From a virus, in the IMG/VR virus record IMGVR_UViG_3300050821_001088, positions 1 through 61,138 of that record: 61,138 nucleotides of DNA. One strand, written 5' to 3'. A program made the position numbers and the translations under genes. This document shows, in pieces, positions 31,249-40,098 of this stretch. Every line of letters begins with the position of its first letter. Position 1 is the first letter of the stretch. The notes under the pieces were generated by a model that was given only the letters and a program-made list of their open reading frames with translations, ran no database searches and was not told the DNA's origin.

Positions 31249-31511
31249 GGCTTAGTGAATACCCGAAACGACGCCCCGGCCCTGTAAAACTGTCTGATGG
31301 AATCTGGGCTGACCGTTCCAATCGCAGGCATGGGGCAGCGGAGCGTTGAATTGAATGGCGGAGCGGTGACATCTGCCGGTAGGTTTACTCCTCTTTCAAT
31401 GGGATGTGGGGTATTGGCCTGAAGGCTGGACAAGGGTTCCGAATGCGACCACTCCTTTTTGGTGCCGTCCAGATTCAGTGGCGGTTTTATGAGTTCAGAG
31501 AGTCTTGGCAT
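31245..31511 (-). CDS. Small hypothetical protein
   Basis: 88 residues, Pro/Ser-rich and mostly disordered, with a short helix near the end (D-S-I-R-Q-F-Y-R-A). TAATG overlap with the nozzle gene upstream and ATGA overlap downstream. Possibly a small virion component. Confidence 0.55.
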   Translation of the reverse strand: MPRLSELIKPPLNLDGTKKEWSHSEPLSSLQANTPHPIERGVNLPADVTAPPFNSTLRCPMPAIGTVSPDSIRQFYRAGASFRVFTKP

Positions 31512-34500
31512 TACTCGCTTAACACCCTTCCGAAGATGGCATATTCCAAGACTTCGTTGGGCTGGTTCTCAGCTGGAAAAGCGATGTTCATCTGCATGTG
31601 CCGCATGTAGGCAGGCTGTTGTAGGGTCGAAAAATACCAGCGATCCGAGAATAGCGATGCTGGAGGATTCAAGAACGGCGGATCGGTTACGGCCTGACTC
31701 AACAATTCAAACGAGCCGCTGATTTCATCCCCCAGAATAGAAACCGCAGGGTGACTGCCAACTGCCTTGCAGGTAGTCGTGATGCTGACGATCTCTCCGC
31801 ATTGGCCGGGCTGGGCAAACACGAACGATCCGATGGTAACGTTGGCCGTATACGATGCCCCATTGTCCTGATTTGTGGTCAAATCTCTAGCCAGAATCGG
31901 CCCGCTAGTCGTTGGTCCGAGAAGAAGTTGCTTAACTCCTGGCGTAGTTTCAATGGACTTAATGCACTTCACTCCGCCAACAATCTGGGCATTGGGGGAC
32001 CATGTAAACCCTGATTCCGGGGCAGAGGTTGGGGCCAACCGATACCACCCCGTAGACCCATCTGCAATAAAGTAGGCTGAGTCGATTCCGTTGGTATGCC
32101 ATGCCACGTAAGAATTGGTATTCGAGAACTGCGAAAGCACATCAGCAATTGGATCGCTGACTCGATTCACCCCTGAAGATGGATCAAGCGTAAGCATTTG
32201 GAAATCAGAAGTGAACAAGGTTGGCAGTGAGCCATTGACCGTAAACAAGTTCGGACTCAAAAGGCCAATGTCTTCGAGGAGCTTCACCGGCTGCGATGGA
32301 TTCAGGTTGTTGTCCACGCCCTGCGAGAAGTAGACGCCATGCACTGTAAAGATCAGAAGCCCTGTCGCCGAACCCCAGTTCGTATTTACCAATTCCGGCA
32401 TCTGGAAGAAATTCAATCCCGGCCAAGATTCCTGACCGACTCCTACAGGCTGTCCGGTAACTCCAGACCAATAGACTAAATTCCCAACGGAACCGAAAAT
32501 ACGACTAAGGTAATATGTTAGGTTCGTCAGTCCTTTCGGGGGCGGGGCATTATTTCCAGTGACATCGGCTTCGATGAAGTTGTTCAGAATAGACCCAGTA
32601 GCGGGAGGGTCTGGAGAATTATCCTGATAGCTCCACGGGCCTCCATTGGGCGGGGCGACGATTGTCGCTAACTGAAAGAATGTTCCTCCGCTGATACTGG
32701 TATTTGCCCCTTGTACGGTTCGGTAAATGACGATGGTATCCACGCCATCAGTTGCGAAATTAGGATCACCAGTACCGGAGACATTGACCAGACTTGAGGC
32801 CGCCAACGTGACTAGCGCACTGGGCGGAGACATACTGGAAATCTGCTTGCCCGTGGAGTCTAAAAAGGCATATCCATATTGCCAAGCTCCAGAATTGGCG
32901 GCTACTGAGGGACCGCCATTTATCCATACGGCCTGATTGTCGGACGTGACGGACCCAGACGCTTTAAGCCAAGTGGGTGCGGCTCCTCCGCTCTCTCCAG
33001 CCAAGGAGATGTTCTGGAAATTCCCGTTACTGTCGATGATTTGTGTAAGCAGTGAAACTAATTGAGAATTACCGATGTTGCCCTTGGCTGTAGCGCTTCC
33101 AGCAGCCGATGCGGAAGTCGTTCGAGTGATCCACGGGCCAATATTATTCCAAACTACTGTTCCATCGGTAACATTGGTTGTCTGCCATGTGATCTGGGCA
33201 TTCGCCAGTGCTGACGAGGTTCCTGCCGTCACGCATTGGAAGAAGTAATAATACGGGCCGTAGGTGGTCGTTACTGAACCATAGATAGGGCCGCCTTGGT
33301 TGTATCCTGTGATGACCTGCGTGGTGACGTTATAAGAATAGCTTACTGCGATGATTGCTCCTACAGCGTAAGCAGTGGTGGTTGCACGAACCGAAGTCCC
33401 TTGATTGGTCCAGACCGCCGTGCCTCCCCCGGCACTGTCAGCGGTCGTTCCCCCAGTCGTTACATTCCAAGTCGGAACACTTGAGCCAGTTGTTCCTCCA
33501 GTCGTCAGAAGCTGCACATTGTTATTGGAGTCTACAATGCAAAGTGATGGATTGTAGTATGTATTGGCCGCCCATGCCGTTCCTGTATTGGTGTTGGGGA
33601 TGTTAGCCACTGCCGGGGCCGCCACAGGAGCTACCAATCCCCAGCTCTGGATGGAAATCCCATTGTTTTTCCAGATTATGTCATTGTCTACGGTGTATCC
33701 TCCGGGGCCTGCCCATGTGGGAGCCGAACTCCCGGAGAGATATAGGGCCGCAAAGGTGCCCACGTTATAGATGCTTCCCCCGGTATCTGCTGTAGGGCCA
33801 TAGTCAGGATGGTTCAAACTGGCCGTAAACTTCCAAGTTGACCCAGAAACATTCGCCACGGAAATTACCTGCAACGGGACGAGATTAACAAAAGTGGCAG
33901 TTACTACTCCTGCGAGGATTATGTTGAGTCCAGGAGTCAGCCATCCCGAAGACAGGGTGCCCGTATATTTGATGGTTGCAATATTACTGGCCACCGCAAC
34001 ATTGCTTATCGCTCCTGTGTGGACATTTTTCCCGGCATAAGCCGTCTCTCCGTTCGCATTGGAATCTCCAATGACATTCCCCGGTTTGTAGGTAGTATTA
34101 GCAGTCCACGGTGGGTTCCAGATATATTTCCACGTGTCTACGCCATCTCCTGCATAGAGGATGTTTCCAACGCTCTGAAATGATGTCTGCCCCGCTCCCG
34201 TAGATTTCGTATAGAGCAAAGTCTGCCCACTCGGACCTGTAGCGTCATAAACCGCAGTCGCCGTATCTGCAATGACCCTGATCTGCGTAGCCAAGGTCAA
34301 GGGATTGAATACCCTGAACGAATAGAAGGTATTGATTGCTGAGAACGTGGCTGAATTGTAGACCGAGTTCCCCGGCCTGCGGATTAGCGTCAATCTTGGG
34401 CTGATTTCGATATTCTGGCCGCCACGAATCGTCTCGAATCGCGCCCCCGAATAAAATTTCTGGTAGAGGAATGGGACTGCAGCTTCGCGCAGCGGATTTG

Positions 34501-34600
34501 AGTTGGAATAAAGTCCGGTCCAGAATTCATTTACATAGAGTGGTGCGAACTTCGAGGCTCTTTCAGGAGTAGCCCCAGCAGTTGTAAACGGATTCGGCAT
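31511..34600 (-). CDS. Tail nozzle / tubular protein B-like
   Basis: 1029 residues. Starts with T-P-E-R-A-S-K-F-A-P-L-Y-V-N-E-F-W-T-G-L and G-G-Q-N-I-E-I-S-P-R-L-T-L-I-R-R-P-G, typical of large beta-propeller nozzle proteins that close short tails. Between about residues 160 and 590 several copies of a beta module occur (D-S-N-G-N or D-S-N-N-N, G-G-x-x-G, P-x-W, then W-x-N-x-G). The C-terminal half resumes the nozzle fold (R-I-F-G-S-V-G-N-L-V-Y-W-S-G-V). Confidence 0.75.
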   Translation of the reverse strand: MPNPFTTAGATPERASKFAPLYVNEFWTGLYSNSNPLREAAVPFLYQKFYSGARFETIRGGQNIEISPRLTLIRRPGNSVYNSATFSAINTFYSFRVFNPLTLATQIRVIADTATAVYDATGPSGQTLLYTKSTGAGQTSFQSVGNILYAGDGVDTWKYIWNPPWTANTTYKPGNVIGDSNANGETAYAGKNVHTGAISNVAVASNIATIKYTGTLSSGWLTPGLNIILAGVVTATFVNLVPLQVISVANVSGSTWKFTASLNHPDYGPTADTGGSIYNVGTFAALYLSGSSAPTWAGPGGYTVDNDIIWKNNGISIQSWGLVAPVAAPAVANIPNTNTGTAWAANTYYNPSLCIVDSNNNVQLLTTGGTTGSSVPTWNVTTGGTTADSAGGGTAVWTNQGTSVRATTTAYAVGAIIAVSYSYNVTTQVITGYNQGGPIYGSVTTTYGPYYYFFQCVTAGTSSALANAQITWQTTNVTDGTVVWNNIGPWITRTTSASAAGSATAKGNIGNSQLVSLLTQIIDSNGNFQNISLAGESGGAAPTWLKASGSVTSDNQAVWINGGPSVAANSGAWQYGYAFLDSTGKQISSMSPPSALVTLAASSLVNVSGTGDPNFATDGVDTIVIYRTVQGANTSISGGTFFQLATIVAPPNGGPWSYQDNSPDPPATGSILNNFIEADVTGNNAPPPKGLTNLTYYLSRIFGSVGNLVYWSGVTGQPVGVGQESWPGLNFFQMPELVNTNWGSATGLLIFTVHGVYFSQGVDNNLNPSQPVKLLEDIGLLSPNLFTVNGSLPTLFTSDFQMLTLDPSSGVNRVSDPIADVLSQFSNTNSYVAWHTNGIDSAYFIADGSTGWYRLAPTSAPESGFTWSPNAQIVGGVKCIKSIETTPGVKQLLLGPTTSGPILARDLTTNQDNGASYTANVTIGSFVFAQPGQCGEIVSITTTCKAVGSHPAVSILGDEISGSFELLSQAVTDPPFLNPPASLFSDRWYFSTLQQPAYMRHMQMNIAFPAENQPNEVLEYAIFGRVLSE

Positions 34601-35332
34601 TTAACTCGCTGCCCTCGCCGTCAATCCCTGCCCAGCCTTGGCTGATGCCCTCTGACTCTCAATGGCAAACTTCCAGTTATCCATGAAGGCATTTCGTTCT
34701 TGCTCAGTCAGCCCTTCGGCCACAGCCAAAAGACCCGCCATGAACTTCTGGAGCATAAAGGCCGAGCGCATGTCATCGGCAAACAGGTACATCATGCCCA
34801 AAAAGCCCTGCTGATACACAAATCCATAGCGATCTGGGATCGGCCAAATGCTGGTCAGTGCAGTCATCAGAACTGGCTGCTTCTGGTAGGTAATCGTGGC
34901 CGTATAGTTCTGATCAGGAACTCCCGGCATGAAGCGGAATGTGATATTGCCATTATTGTCATCGAGATAGGGAGCAACCGCTGATGGCCTTCCGCTGCCT
35001 GCGTCCTGCGTCAATTCCTGCTTAATGTCTGGAACTTCCCAAATCTTGGCAGGGGTGCCGGAATCAAGCACGGAAGCCTTTTCGATAAAACCGAAGTCTG
35101 GTACGGCCTGCTGATAATCTGACCCGCCCGCACCAGTAATCGAAAAGGTGACAGTATTCCGGTTCCATCTCCAGCGGAAGGGGGGTTGCAGCATGGTCTG
35201 GATGACAATATTGGCCGAGGTCAGAGCTGGCTCTAGGGTAACTCCGCCATTGAGCAAGGCGAGGGGCCGACGCCCGATGTGGAGCTGTGCCCAATAAATA
35301 CTGCTCTGGAGTGTCAGGGTGTTGCTAGGCAT
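34601..35332 (-). CDS. Adaptor / tubular protein A-like
   Basis: 243 residues, start directly after the upstream stop. The N-terminal helix L-Q-S-S-I-Y-W-A-Q-L, A-L-T-S-A-N-I-V-I-Q-T-M-L, and then P-F-R-W-R-W-N match head-tail adaptor proteins of podoviruses. Paralogous to the next gene upstream, which has the same order of elements. Probably forms a ring between portal and nozzle. Confidence 0.65.
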   Translation of the reverse strand: MPSNTLTLQSSIYWAQLHIGRRPLALLNGGVTLEPALTSANIVIQTMLQPPFRWRWNRNTVTFSITGAGGSDYQQAVPDFGFIEKASVLDSGTPAKIWEVPDIKQELTQDAGSGRPSAVAPYLDDNNGNITFRFMPGVPDQNYTATITYQKQPVLMTALTSIWPIPDRYGFVYQQGFLGMMYLFADDMRSAFMLQKFMAGLLAVAEGLTEQERNAFMDNWKFAIESQRASAKAGQGLTARAAS

Positions 35333-36400
35333 TTAGTAGGGTCCGCTGAAAGGCCAGTCGGCACGAGGTCCAGTGAACGAATCCCAAGTCCCCATGATGT
35401 CATCGGATGGATACGCTCCCCACGACTCAGTTTCCCGATTCGACTGCTCGTCGCAAGTCGTAAGAGCCTTTTGCCACAGAGCCAGTTCCACTTGAAACTT
35501 AGCTCGAATTGCAGCTTCCGGCGATCTCTGATAGCAGAACGCCACAAAGCCCTGCTTGAAGTATTCGGAATAGTCATCAGGAACGGGGTTGATGAACTGT
35601 TGCAAGGAAGTAAAGCGGACAGGCTTGGCCTGCGCTCGCAGCATGATCTGCCAGACGTTTCCAGCCTGCGCCGGAGTCGGTTGAATCCTGAAGCCCTGCC
35701 CGTAGGGATCAACTACGGTCCATACGCAACTACCATCAGTGGTATTCGTGCCCACGACAGCACCGGTAGCAGGCCAACCCGGAGCCGATCCACCGCAGGT
35801 TCCAAATGTGGTCAAAACCTGATAATTGCCGTTGGGGTCTATGATCTGCGTGATTGGATTTGAGGGCGTTGTGGCCGCGCCCAAGGGCTGAGTGTAAACG
35901 ACCCCCGGACCAGGATTCGCCTGCCCCGTATTGTTCGTATTCGGGACATTCAACCCCGTTCCCCAAGTGCCGTATTGCAACAAGGAATTGGGCAACCAGA
36001 CTGCCTGAAATGGCCTGCCTGCTGAATCCGAGTTAGGCTGCAGGTCCTTGTTAACTTCCAGTTTGAACTTGCGCTTCGGAATCTGCGTGGAGTTGATGTC
36101 GATGCAGACTCCGTTTTCCAGCCACCCCAGATTCGTTAATCCCGGAATTGCATAGTCGTTCTGCCAAGAGATCGTCTGGAATGGAGGCACAAGGAAGGAA
36201 TTGAACTTCCAGTTGTACTTCCGCGCACAAAGCTCCATCATCACCTGATTGGCGATCGAGATGGCAGGCTCCATAGACGAGCCTCCAGACTGCATGACAG
36301 GCTTGATGTCACCAAAGCGAAGTGCGTGGTCGATACAGCCTTGAAGGGAAGTGCTGGAGCTAGGAATTGCCGTTCTCCTTTGGGGGCCGAGTGTACCCAT
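35333..36400 (-). CDS. Adaptor-like protein with inserted beta module
   Basis: 355 residues from ATG 36400 (GGAGG 9 nt upstream). The same adaptor fold as 34601-35332: L-Q-G-C-I-D-H-A-L, A-I-S-I-A-N-Q-V-M-M, K-Y-N-W-K-F-N. A roughly 65-residue insert contains D-P-N-G-N-Y-Q-V-L-T-T and D-G-S-C-V-W-T-V-V-D, the same module as in the nozzle gene. It overlaps the 36360-36626 gene by 41 bp. Confidence 0.65.
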   Translation of the reverse strand: MGTLGPQRRTAIPSSSTSLQGCIDHALRFGDIKPVMQSGGSSMEPAISIANQVMMELCARKYNWKFNSFLVPPFQTISWQNDYAIPGLTNLGWLENGVCIDINSTQIPKRKFKLEVNKDLQPNSDSAGRPFQAVWLPNSLLQYGTWGTGLNVPNTNNTGQANPGPGVVYTQPLGAATTPSNPITQIIDPNGNYQVLTTFGTCGGSAPGWPATGAVVGTNTTDGSCVWTVVDPYGQGFRIQPTPAQAGNVWQIMLRAQAKPVRFTSLQQFINPVPDDYSEYFKQGFVAFCYQRSPEAAIRAKFQVELALWQKALTTCDEQSNRETESWGAYPSDDIMGTWDSFTGPRADWPFSGPY

Positions 36401-36626
36401 TGCCAACCCTCCAAGTAAGCCTCTCCCACGGTTTATCCTCAAGCTGAAATCTCCACCACTCGTCGCTGAAGGTTGCCCATAATTCTCTATAAGATAAGAG
36501 TTTTTTCCATGCTGGATTGTTAGCGATCATGCCTTCTGGGTTGCCGTGCAACCGTGGCTTGCAAGTCTCGTTTGGCTTCCGGCTCGGACTTGCCCCCGGT
36601 TGCATCAGTGGTGGTTGTGTTGTCAT
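36360..36626 (-). CDS. Small hypothetical protein of the virion operon
   Basis: 88 residues; ATG with AAGGGGG about 9 nt upstream. Pro-rich N-terminus, then Trp-rich helices (W-A-T-F-S-D-E-W-W-R-F-Q). No family recognised. Confidence 0.55.
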   Translation of the reverse strand: MTTQPPLMQPGASPSRKPNETCKPRLHGNPEGMIANNPAWKKLLSYRELWATFSDEWWRFQLEDKPWERLTWRVGNGYTRPPKENGNS

Positions 36627-36647
36627 TGGGCATCACCCCCTTGTATT

Positions 36648-36811
36648 CGTATTTTATGTTTTGCAGAGAAAGCAAAACGTCCCTGATTTATCAGAAATTT
36701 CCAAACGATTCCCCCAAGATTAGGAATATGATATCTCATGGAATCCGAGATGGATATCTGACACAGACGGAATCTGGTGCTTATCGAGTAAAGTCACCGC
36801 AAGTTGCTTAA
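36648..36811 (+). CDS. Possible winged-helix protein on the opposite strand
   Basis: 54 residues from ATG 36648; the frame is open further upstream to 36554. The end K-I-R-N-M-I-S-H-G-I-R-D-G-Y-L-T-Q-T, then G-A-Y-R-V-K, looks like the recognition helix and wing of a winged helix-turn-helix. The first helices are missing. A rightward terminator follows 19 bp after the stop, supporting a rightward transcript here. May be a remnant. Confidence 0.35.
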
Positions 36812-36829
36812 TTACTTCAAGCTTCTCAG

Positions 36830-36871
36830 GGGAGCCGCGCACAATAGAAATCGCAAACGGCTCCCTGTTTT
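36830..36871 (+). terminator. Rho-independent terminator, rightward
   Basis: Perfect 8-bp inverted repeat GGGAGCCG (36830-36837) with CGGCTCCC (36858-36865), followed by TGTTTT on the + strand. On the minus strand no T tract follows. Confidence 0.55.
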
Positions 36872-37529
36872 ACTGGATGGCACTGGTTGACTCGTCGAAC
36901 GGGACTTCGTGCTTTTTTAGGGTTGCTGCGAACTCCTGATCGTCTTTGATGCTCTGGTCAATCAAGCGGGGGATATGGAACTTCACGGAGCCGGGAATGG
37001 TGCCACTGTCCGTATTGAAAAGCGGCTTATCCCAGGCCGCCACTTCATAATACTTGGCCGCCCTTCTGCGATAATCTGCCAGCGCCTTCATGCCTTCTTT
37101 CAGGCCATGCTTGGTGAAAGCCGTGATGACATCACGCTTCTTGGGCAGATGCCACTCCTCTTGGCAGCGGAAGCAAATGTAATAGACTTCCCCGGTCGGC
37201 AATTCCTGCGTAGCTACTGAATATCCCCACTTGCCATCGCCATTGAAGAATCCCGGAAGTCCCTTGCCTCCAGACTTGTGCTTGCACATGTTCCGTTCGC
37301 GTTGGATGCGCTCCTGCTCGTCGGCAATGATGATCGTCTTGCTTGCCGCCACCCGCTGCTTCTCAATCTTCTTGTCCTGAAACTCCGCATTCTGGGTTTC
37401 GACCAATTCAAGTTCCCGCTCGGATTTCTTCAGGGCAGTCAGCTTCATTCTGCGATCCAAATCCTCCAGTGAGAGAGTATCGGGATCGGCATCAATCAGT
37501 TCTTGGTAGCTCATTTTCTTGTCGGGCAT
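36870..37529 (-). CDS. Hypothetical protein with zinc-ribbon-like core
   Basis: 219 residues. Long charged N-terminal helix, then a core with C-K-H-K-S-G-G-K-G and Y-Y-I-C-F-R-C-Q-E-E-W (four possible metal ligands), then more helix. Located between capsid and adaptor genes; might be a structural chaperone. No family recognised. Confidence 0.6.
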   Translation of the reverse strand: MPDKKMSYQELIDADPDTLSLEDLDRRMKLTALKKSERELELVETQNAEFQDKKIEKQRVAASKTIIIADEQERIQRERNMCKHKSGGKGLPGFFNGDGKWGYSVATQELPTGEVYYICFRCQEEWHLPKKRDVITAFTKHGLKEGMKALADYRRRAAKYYEVAAWDKPLFNTDSGTIPGSVKFHIPRLIDQSIKDDQEFAATLKKHEVPFDESTSAIQ

Positions 37530-37537
37530 AATCCTCC

Positions 37538-37750
37538 TTACGCGATTAAATCTCCCACCACAACCACTGGCCTATTGAGCATCTTGAATTGCGTTCCCTC
37601 TTTAGTTTCCAAAACCAAATAGCCATAGGGAACTACATCTACCACCCTCCACGGGGCCATCATATCCTCTGGCCTGAGTTGCGATCCCCACCACGGGAGA
37701 TCGCGGTATTTGGCGAAACTTCCGCCGTACCATTCCTCGTAAGTGTTCAT
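37538..37750 (-). CDS. Small hypothetical protein
   Basis: 70 residues, Trp/Tyr-rich start (E-E-W-Y-G-G-S-F) and an SH3-like beta core (W-R-V-V-D-V-V-P-Y-G-Y-L-V-L-E-T). ATGA overlap with the Cys-rich gene upstream. No family recognised. Confidence 0.6.
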   Translation of the reverse strand: MNTYEEWYGGSFAKYRDLPWWGSQLRPEDMMAPWRVVDVVPYGYLVLETKEGTQFKMLNRPVVVVGDLIA

Positions 37751-37914
37751 GCCGCCCTCATCTCCTTCAGCAGTTTGGCTACGGCCAGCATCTCATCATG
37801 GGTCAACAGGTGACACTTAATCCTATTGCAAGAGACGCAGCATCGGGTTTTGATTATACGGGCAACGATATTCTGTTGCCCGTAAGTTGTTGATTCAGGA
37901 GATGTTGCTGGCAC
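37747..37914 (-). CDS. Small Cys-rich protein overlapping the capsid gene
   Basis: 55 residues from GTG 37914, which lies inside the last codons of the capsid gene in another frame. The stop overlaps the next ATG. Core C-C-V-S-C-N-R-I-K-C-H followed by a helix (H-D-E-M-L-A-V-A-K-L-L-K-E-M), so zinc binding is likely. No clear ribosome site precedes the GTG. Translation by re-initiation or by slipping past the capsid stop (TCC-TGA) would also fit. The coding sequence contains the 9-bp hairpin at 37858-37883. Confidence 0.55.
   Translation of the reverse strand: MPATSPESTTYGQQNIVARIIKTRCCVSCNRIKCHLLTHDEMLAVAKLLKEMRAA
37858..37883 (-). repeat. Perfect 9-bp hairpin after the capsid gene
   Basis: ACGGGCAAC (37858-37866) and GTTGCCCGT (37875-37883) with an 8-nt loop, 12 nt beyond the capsid stop. 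No U tract on either strand, so it may attenuate or stabilise mRNA rather than terminate it. Confidence 0.6.
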
Positions 37915-38920
37915 TATCGATGTAACGAAATCTGAGCGTAGTGTCAGGTCCCAAGCTCGCTGCGTAAAAAAGATTATAGGATGTCCATCCGCCTATAACC
38001 CCAGCCGGATCAGCCGCCGACGTAGCTGGCGATTTCACCAGTTCGGTCGAAATGTTTCTCCATTCGCCTTCTCCGATCTTTGCGCCTTCTTTTGCACCCA
38101 AAGAGATGCCGAAGGTGGCGTTCTGACCGAAGTAGTACGAGCGGAATGCGGTGATTCCCGTGTGGCCCAAGTAGTTTGGAGTCTGGGTGACCATTTGGCA
38201 CTGATAGGCCCTGAGTCCAGAAACGTCGAGGACGGGAGCTTCTTCACCGGGAAGTTCGTAGAGGGCGTCGGGGTCTTTTGCACCTCGAACCGCCGCGAAC
38301 TTCGCAATGTCAGTGATGCCGCCGACTGAGGTATCGTTCAGTGCATCACCGATGCAGAACGAGTGAATCAGGGCAGCGAATCGGTTAGCACCTTGATCGA
38401 AGGCTTTCACGCCACGGCCTTGCAAAGACTGGATTGCAGCTACGAAATCCGTCTTGGCCAATGTGGAGTTATACGCCTTGGAAAGTGCATTTACCGAAGA
38501 GTCAATGGTCGGGCCAGTATCCACTACGTTGCGGTGGACTGAGTTGAGTGACAGCGCGGCACGGTAGGCGATTTCCTCACGGAGATTGCCCAGCGCATCA
38601 TCGAGCGCCGTCAGTAGAGCATAATTCGACAGGGAAATATAATCAGCATATTGCCCAATGGTCGTGGTATTTGTAAGGACTGCGGGCGTGATTCCCGACC
38701 CAACCGTACCTTCCGAGACTTGCGTGATATTCGCCGCAAGGGGCTGGTACATGAAGAGTTCCAGTTTATTACCTGAATTTAACGGGAGCGGTCGCCGCTC
38801 AGAGCAACGAAGAAACAACGTCCACAACTTTAAGTTTTCCACAAACTTGCGGTCGTAGAACGTAACTGTGGACTGAGGCAGCGCATTTGAGGTGGTGCTT
38901 GCCGAATTGTATCCGCTCAT
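37895..38920 (-). CDS. Major capsid protein, N4-gp56 family
   Basis: 341 residues. F-Y-D-R-K-F-V-E-N-L-K-L-W-T, then R-R-P-L-P-L-N-S-G-N-K-L-E-L-F-M-Y-Q-P-L and V-S-E-G-T-V-G-S-G are hallmark elements of the N4-gp56 major capsid family (HK97-type fold). A-Y-R-A-A-L-S-L-N marks the spine-helix region. It forms the icosahedral shell. It follows the scaffold-like gene, the usual order. The last codons overlap a small Cys-rich gene. Confidence 0.85.
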   Translation of the reverse strand: MSGYNSASTTSNALPQSTVTFYDRKFVENLKLWTLFLRCSERRPLPLNSGNKLELFMYQPLAANITQVSEGTVGSGITPAVLTNTTTIGQYADYISLSNYALLTALDDALGNLREEIAYRAALSLNSVHRNVVDTGPTIDSSVNALSKAYNSTLAKTDFVAAIQSLQGRGVKAFDQGANRFAALIHSFCIGDALNDTSVGGITDIAKFAAVRGAKDPDALYELPGEEAPVLDVSGLRAYQCQMVTQTPNYLGHTGITAFRSYYFGQNATFGISLGAKEGAKIGEGEWRNISTELVKSPATSAADPAGVIGGWTSYNLFYAASLGPDTTLRFRYIDSASNIS

Positions 38921-38957
38921 GCAGTTTACTCAGATGCAACTATTCGGGAACTAGCAA

Positions 38958-39854
38958 TTACCTTCCCCACTTGCCTTCGCTCTCTAGATAAGCTCTCAGC
39001 TTGTCGGAAGAATACATTGCTATTTCGGCGGGAGACGGCTTCTTCGGTTTCGCAGTGCCAGTTCCGGATGCCTGGTCGCGGCTTAGACCTGAAGGGAATG
39101 CTGTCCGACCCTTAGTTACTGGTGCCTCAGTCCGAGGTGTTACTTCAGCGACTACGGGTTTTGTTTCTTGTTTCACCGGGACCACCTCCGGCTCAGGTTC
39201 TTCCGGGAATGTCTCCAACAGTCCGTCAGAAGACAGTTCCACGAAAGCAATCTCAAAATTCTTTTTGGTCATCGCCAATTTACGGGCGGCGAGAAAAGAT
39301 GCTATAATTTTCCCATTAGTCGGGGTGCTGAAGTATTCTGGATGTGATTCACAGAATGCTTGGCCTTCAGCTTTGATTGCAGAAATCGCTGCATCTCGCT
39401 CCAGAATCTCTTTGGCCTTGGCATCCTCTTCAGGAGTGCGGCCCGTAACGGCCTGATGCAATTCTCGATAGCCCTCTACTACGGTAGATGGGTCTTTCAG
39501 TTTCTCGGATACCTTGAATCGCTCATCCGCCGTAAGCTCTCTTGGCTTTGGGGCAGGAAGGTGATCATCCAGTTCTGCGCCTTCGGGAACCTTCAGAGCC
39601 CCCGCCTCCATCTTCTCCTTCAGCGAAAGTTCCCTGATCTTCAGGGTTCCGCTGGCAATGGCATCGGCCATTTTGTCTGAGACTTCCTGCTCTGTAGCCC
39701 CGTAGTAGACATGAGGCGAACCTACGGGATTCCCAGATTTATCCTTGGGCTGGATGATTCGCTTGAATTTCTTAGGATCAGGGGTTTCCTCCTGCTTGAC
39801 TTCAACTTGGGTTTCTTCAATTACAGTCTGTTCGACTACTGCTTCTTCTGTCAT
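38958..39854 (-). CDS. Scaffold-like protein
   Basis: 298 residues, very acidic N-terminus (E-E-A-V-V-E-Q-T), a Pro/Lys/Glu-rich body and a helical C-terminus (A-E-I-A-M-Y-S-S-D-K-L-R-A-Y-L). Composition, length and position directly upstream of the capsid gene fit a capsid scaffold. No sequence family recognised. Confidence 0.6.
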   Translation of the reverse strand: MTEEAVVEQTVIEETQVEVKQEETPDPKKFKRIIQPKDKSGNPVGSPHVYYGATEQEVSDKMADAIASGTLKIRELSLKEKMEAGALKVPEGAELDDHLPAPKPRELTADERFKVSEKLKDPSTVVEGYRELHQAVTGRTPEEDAKAKEILERDAAISAIKAEGQAFCESHPEYFSTPTNGKIIASFLAARKLAMTKKNFEIAFVELSSDGLLETFPEEPEPEVVPVKQETKPVVAEVTPRTEAPVTKGRTAFPSGLSRDQASGTGTAKPKKPSPAEIAMYSSDKLRAYLESEGKWGR

Positions 39855-40085
39855 TTACTTTTTCTCCTGACCCGTCGAAAGAAGACTTGGCGGTAAAATT
39901 TGTGCTCTATAAACGAGAGCGTCAGTCAGGGTGTGCCATACATCCAGAGGGATTTGTTTAATTGTTGAGAACTGTAAAAAACTCCCATCTCCCAATTGGA
40001 TTTCATAGGCGAACCATTTATCGTCGGTTATTTCCAACCTTCTTGTTTCAACGACTACTTCCTGCGTTCCTGTCAATGCGCTCAT
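39855..40085 (-). CDS. Small hypothetical protein
   Basis: 76 residues, beta-rich (Q-E-V-V-V-E-T-R-R-L-E-I-T) then helical, no Cys. Sits between portal-side genes and the scaffold-like gene, with its stop immediately before the scaffold start. No family recognised. Confidence 0.6.
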   Translation of the reverse strand: MSALTGTQEVVVETRRLEITDDKWFAYEIQLGDGSFLQFSTIKQIPLDVWHTLTDALVYRAQILPPSLLSTGQEKK

Positions 40086-40098
40086 TGTTGTTCTCCTG

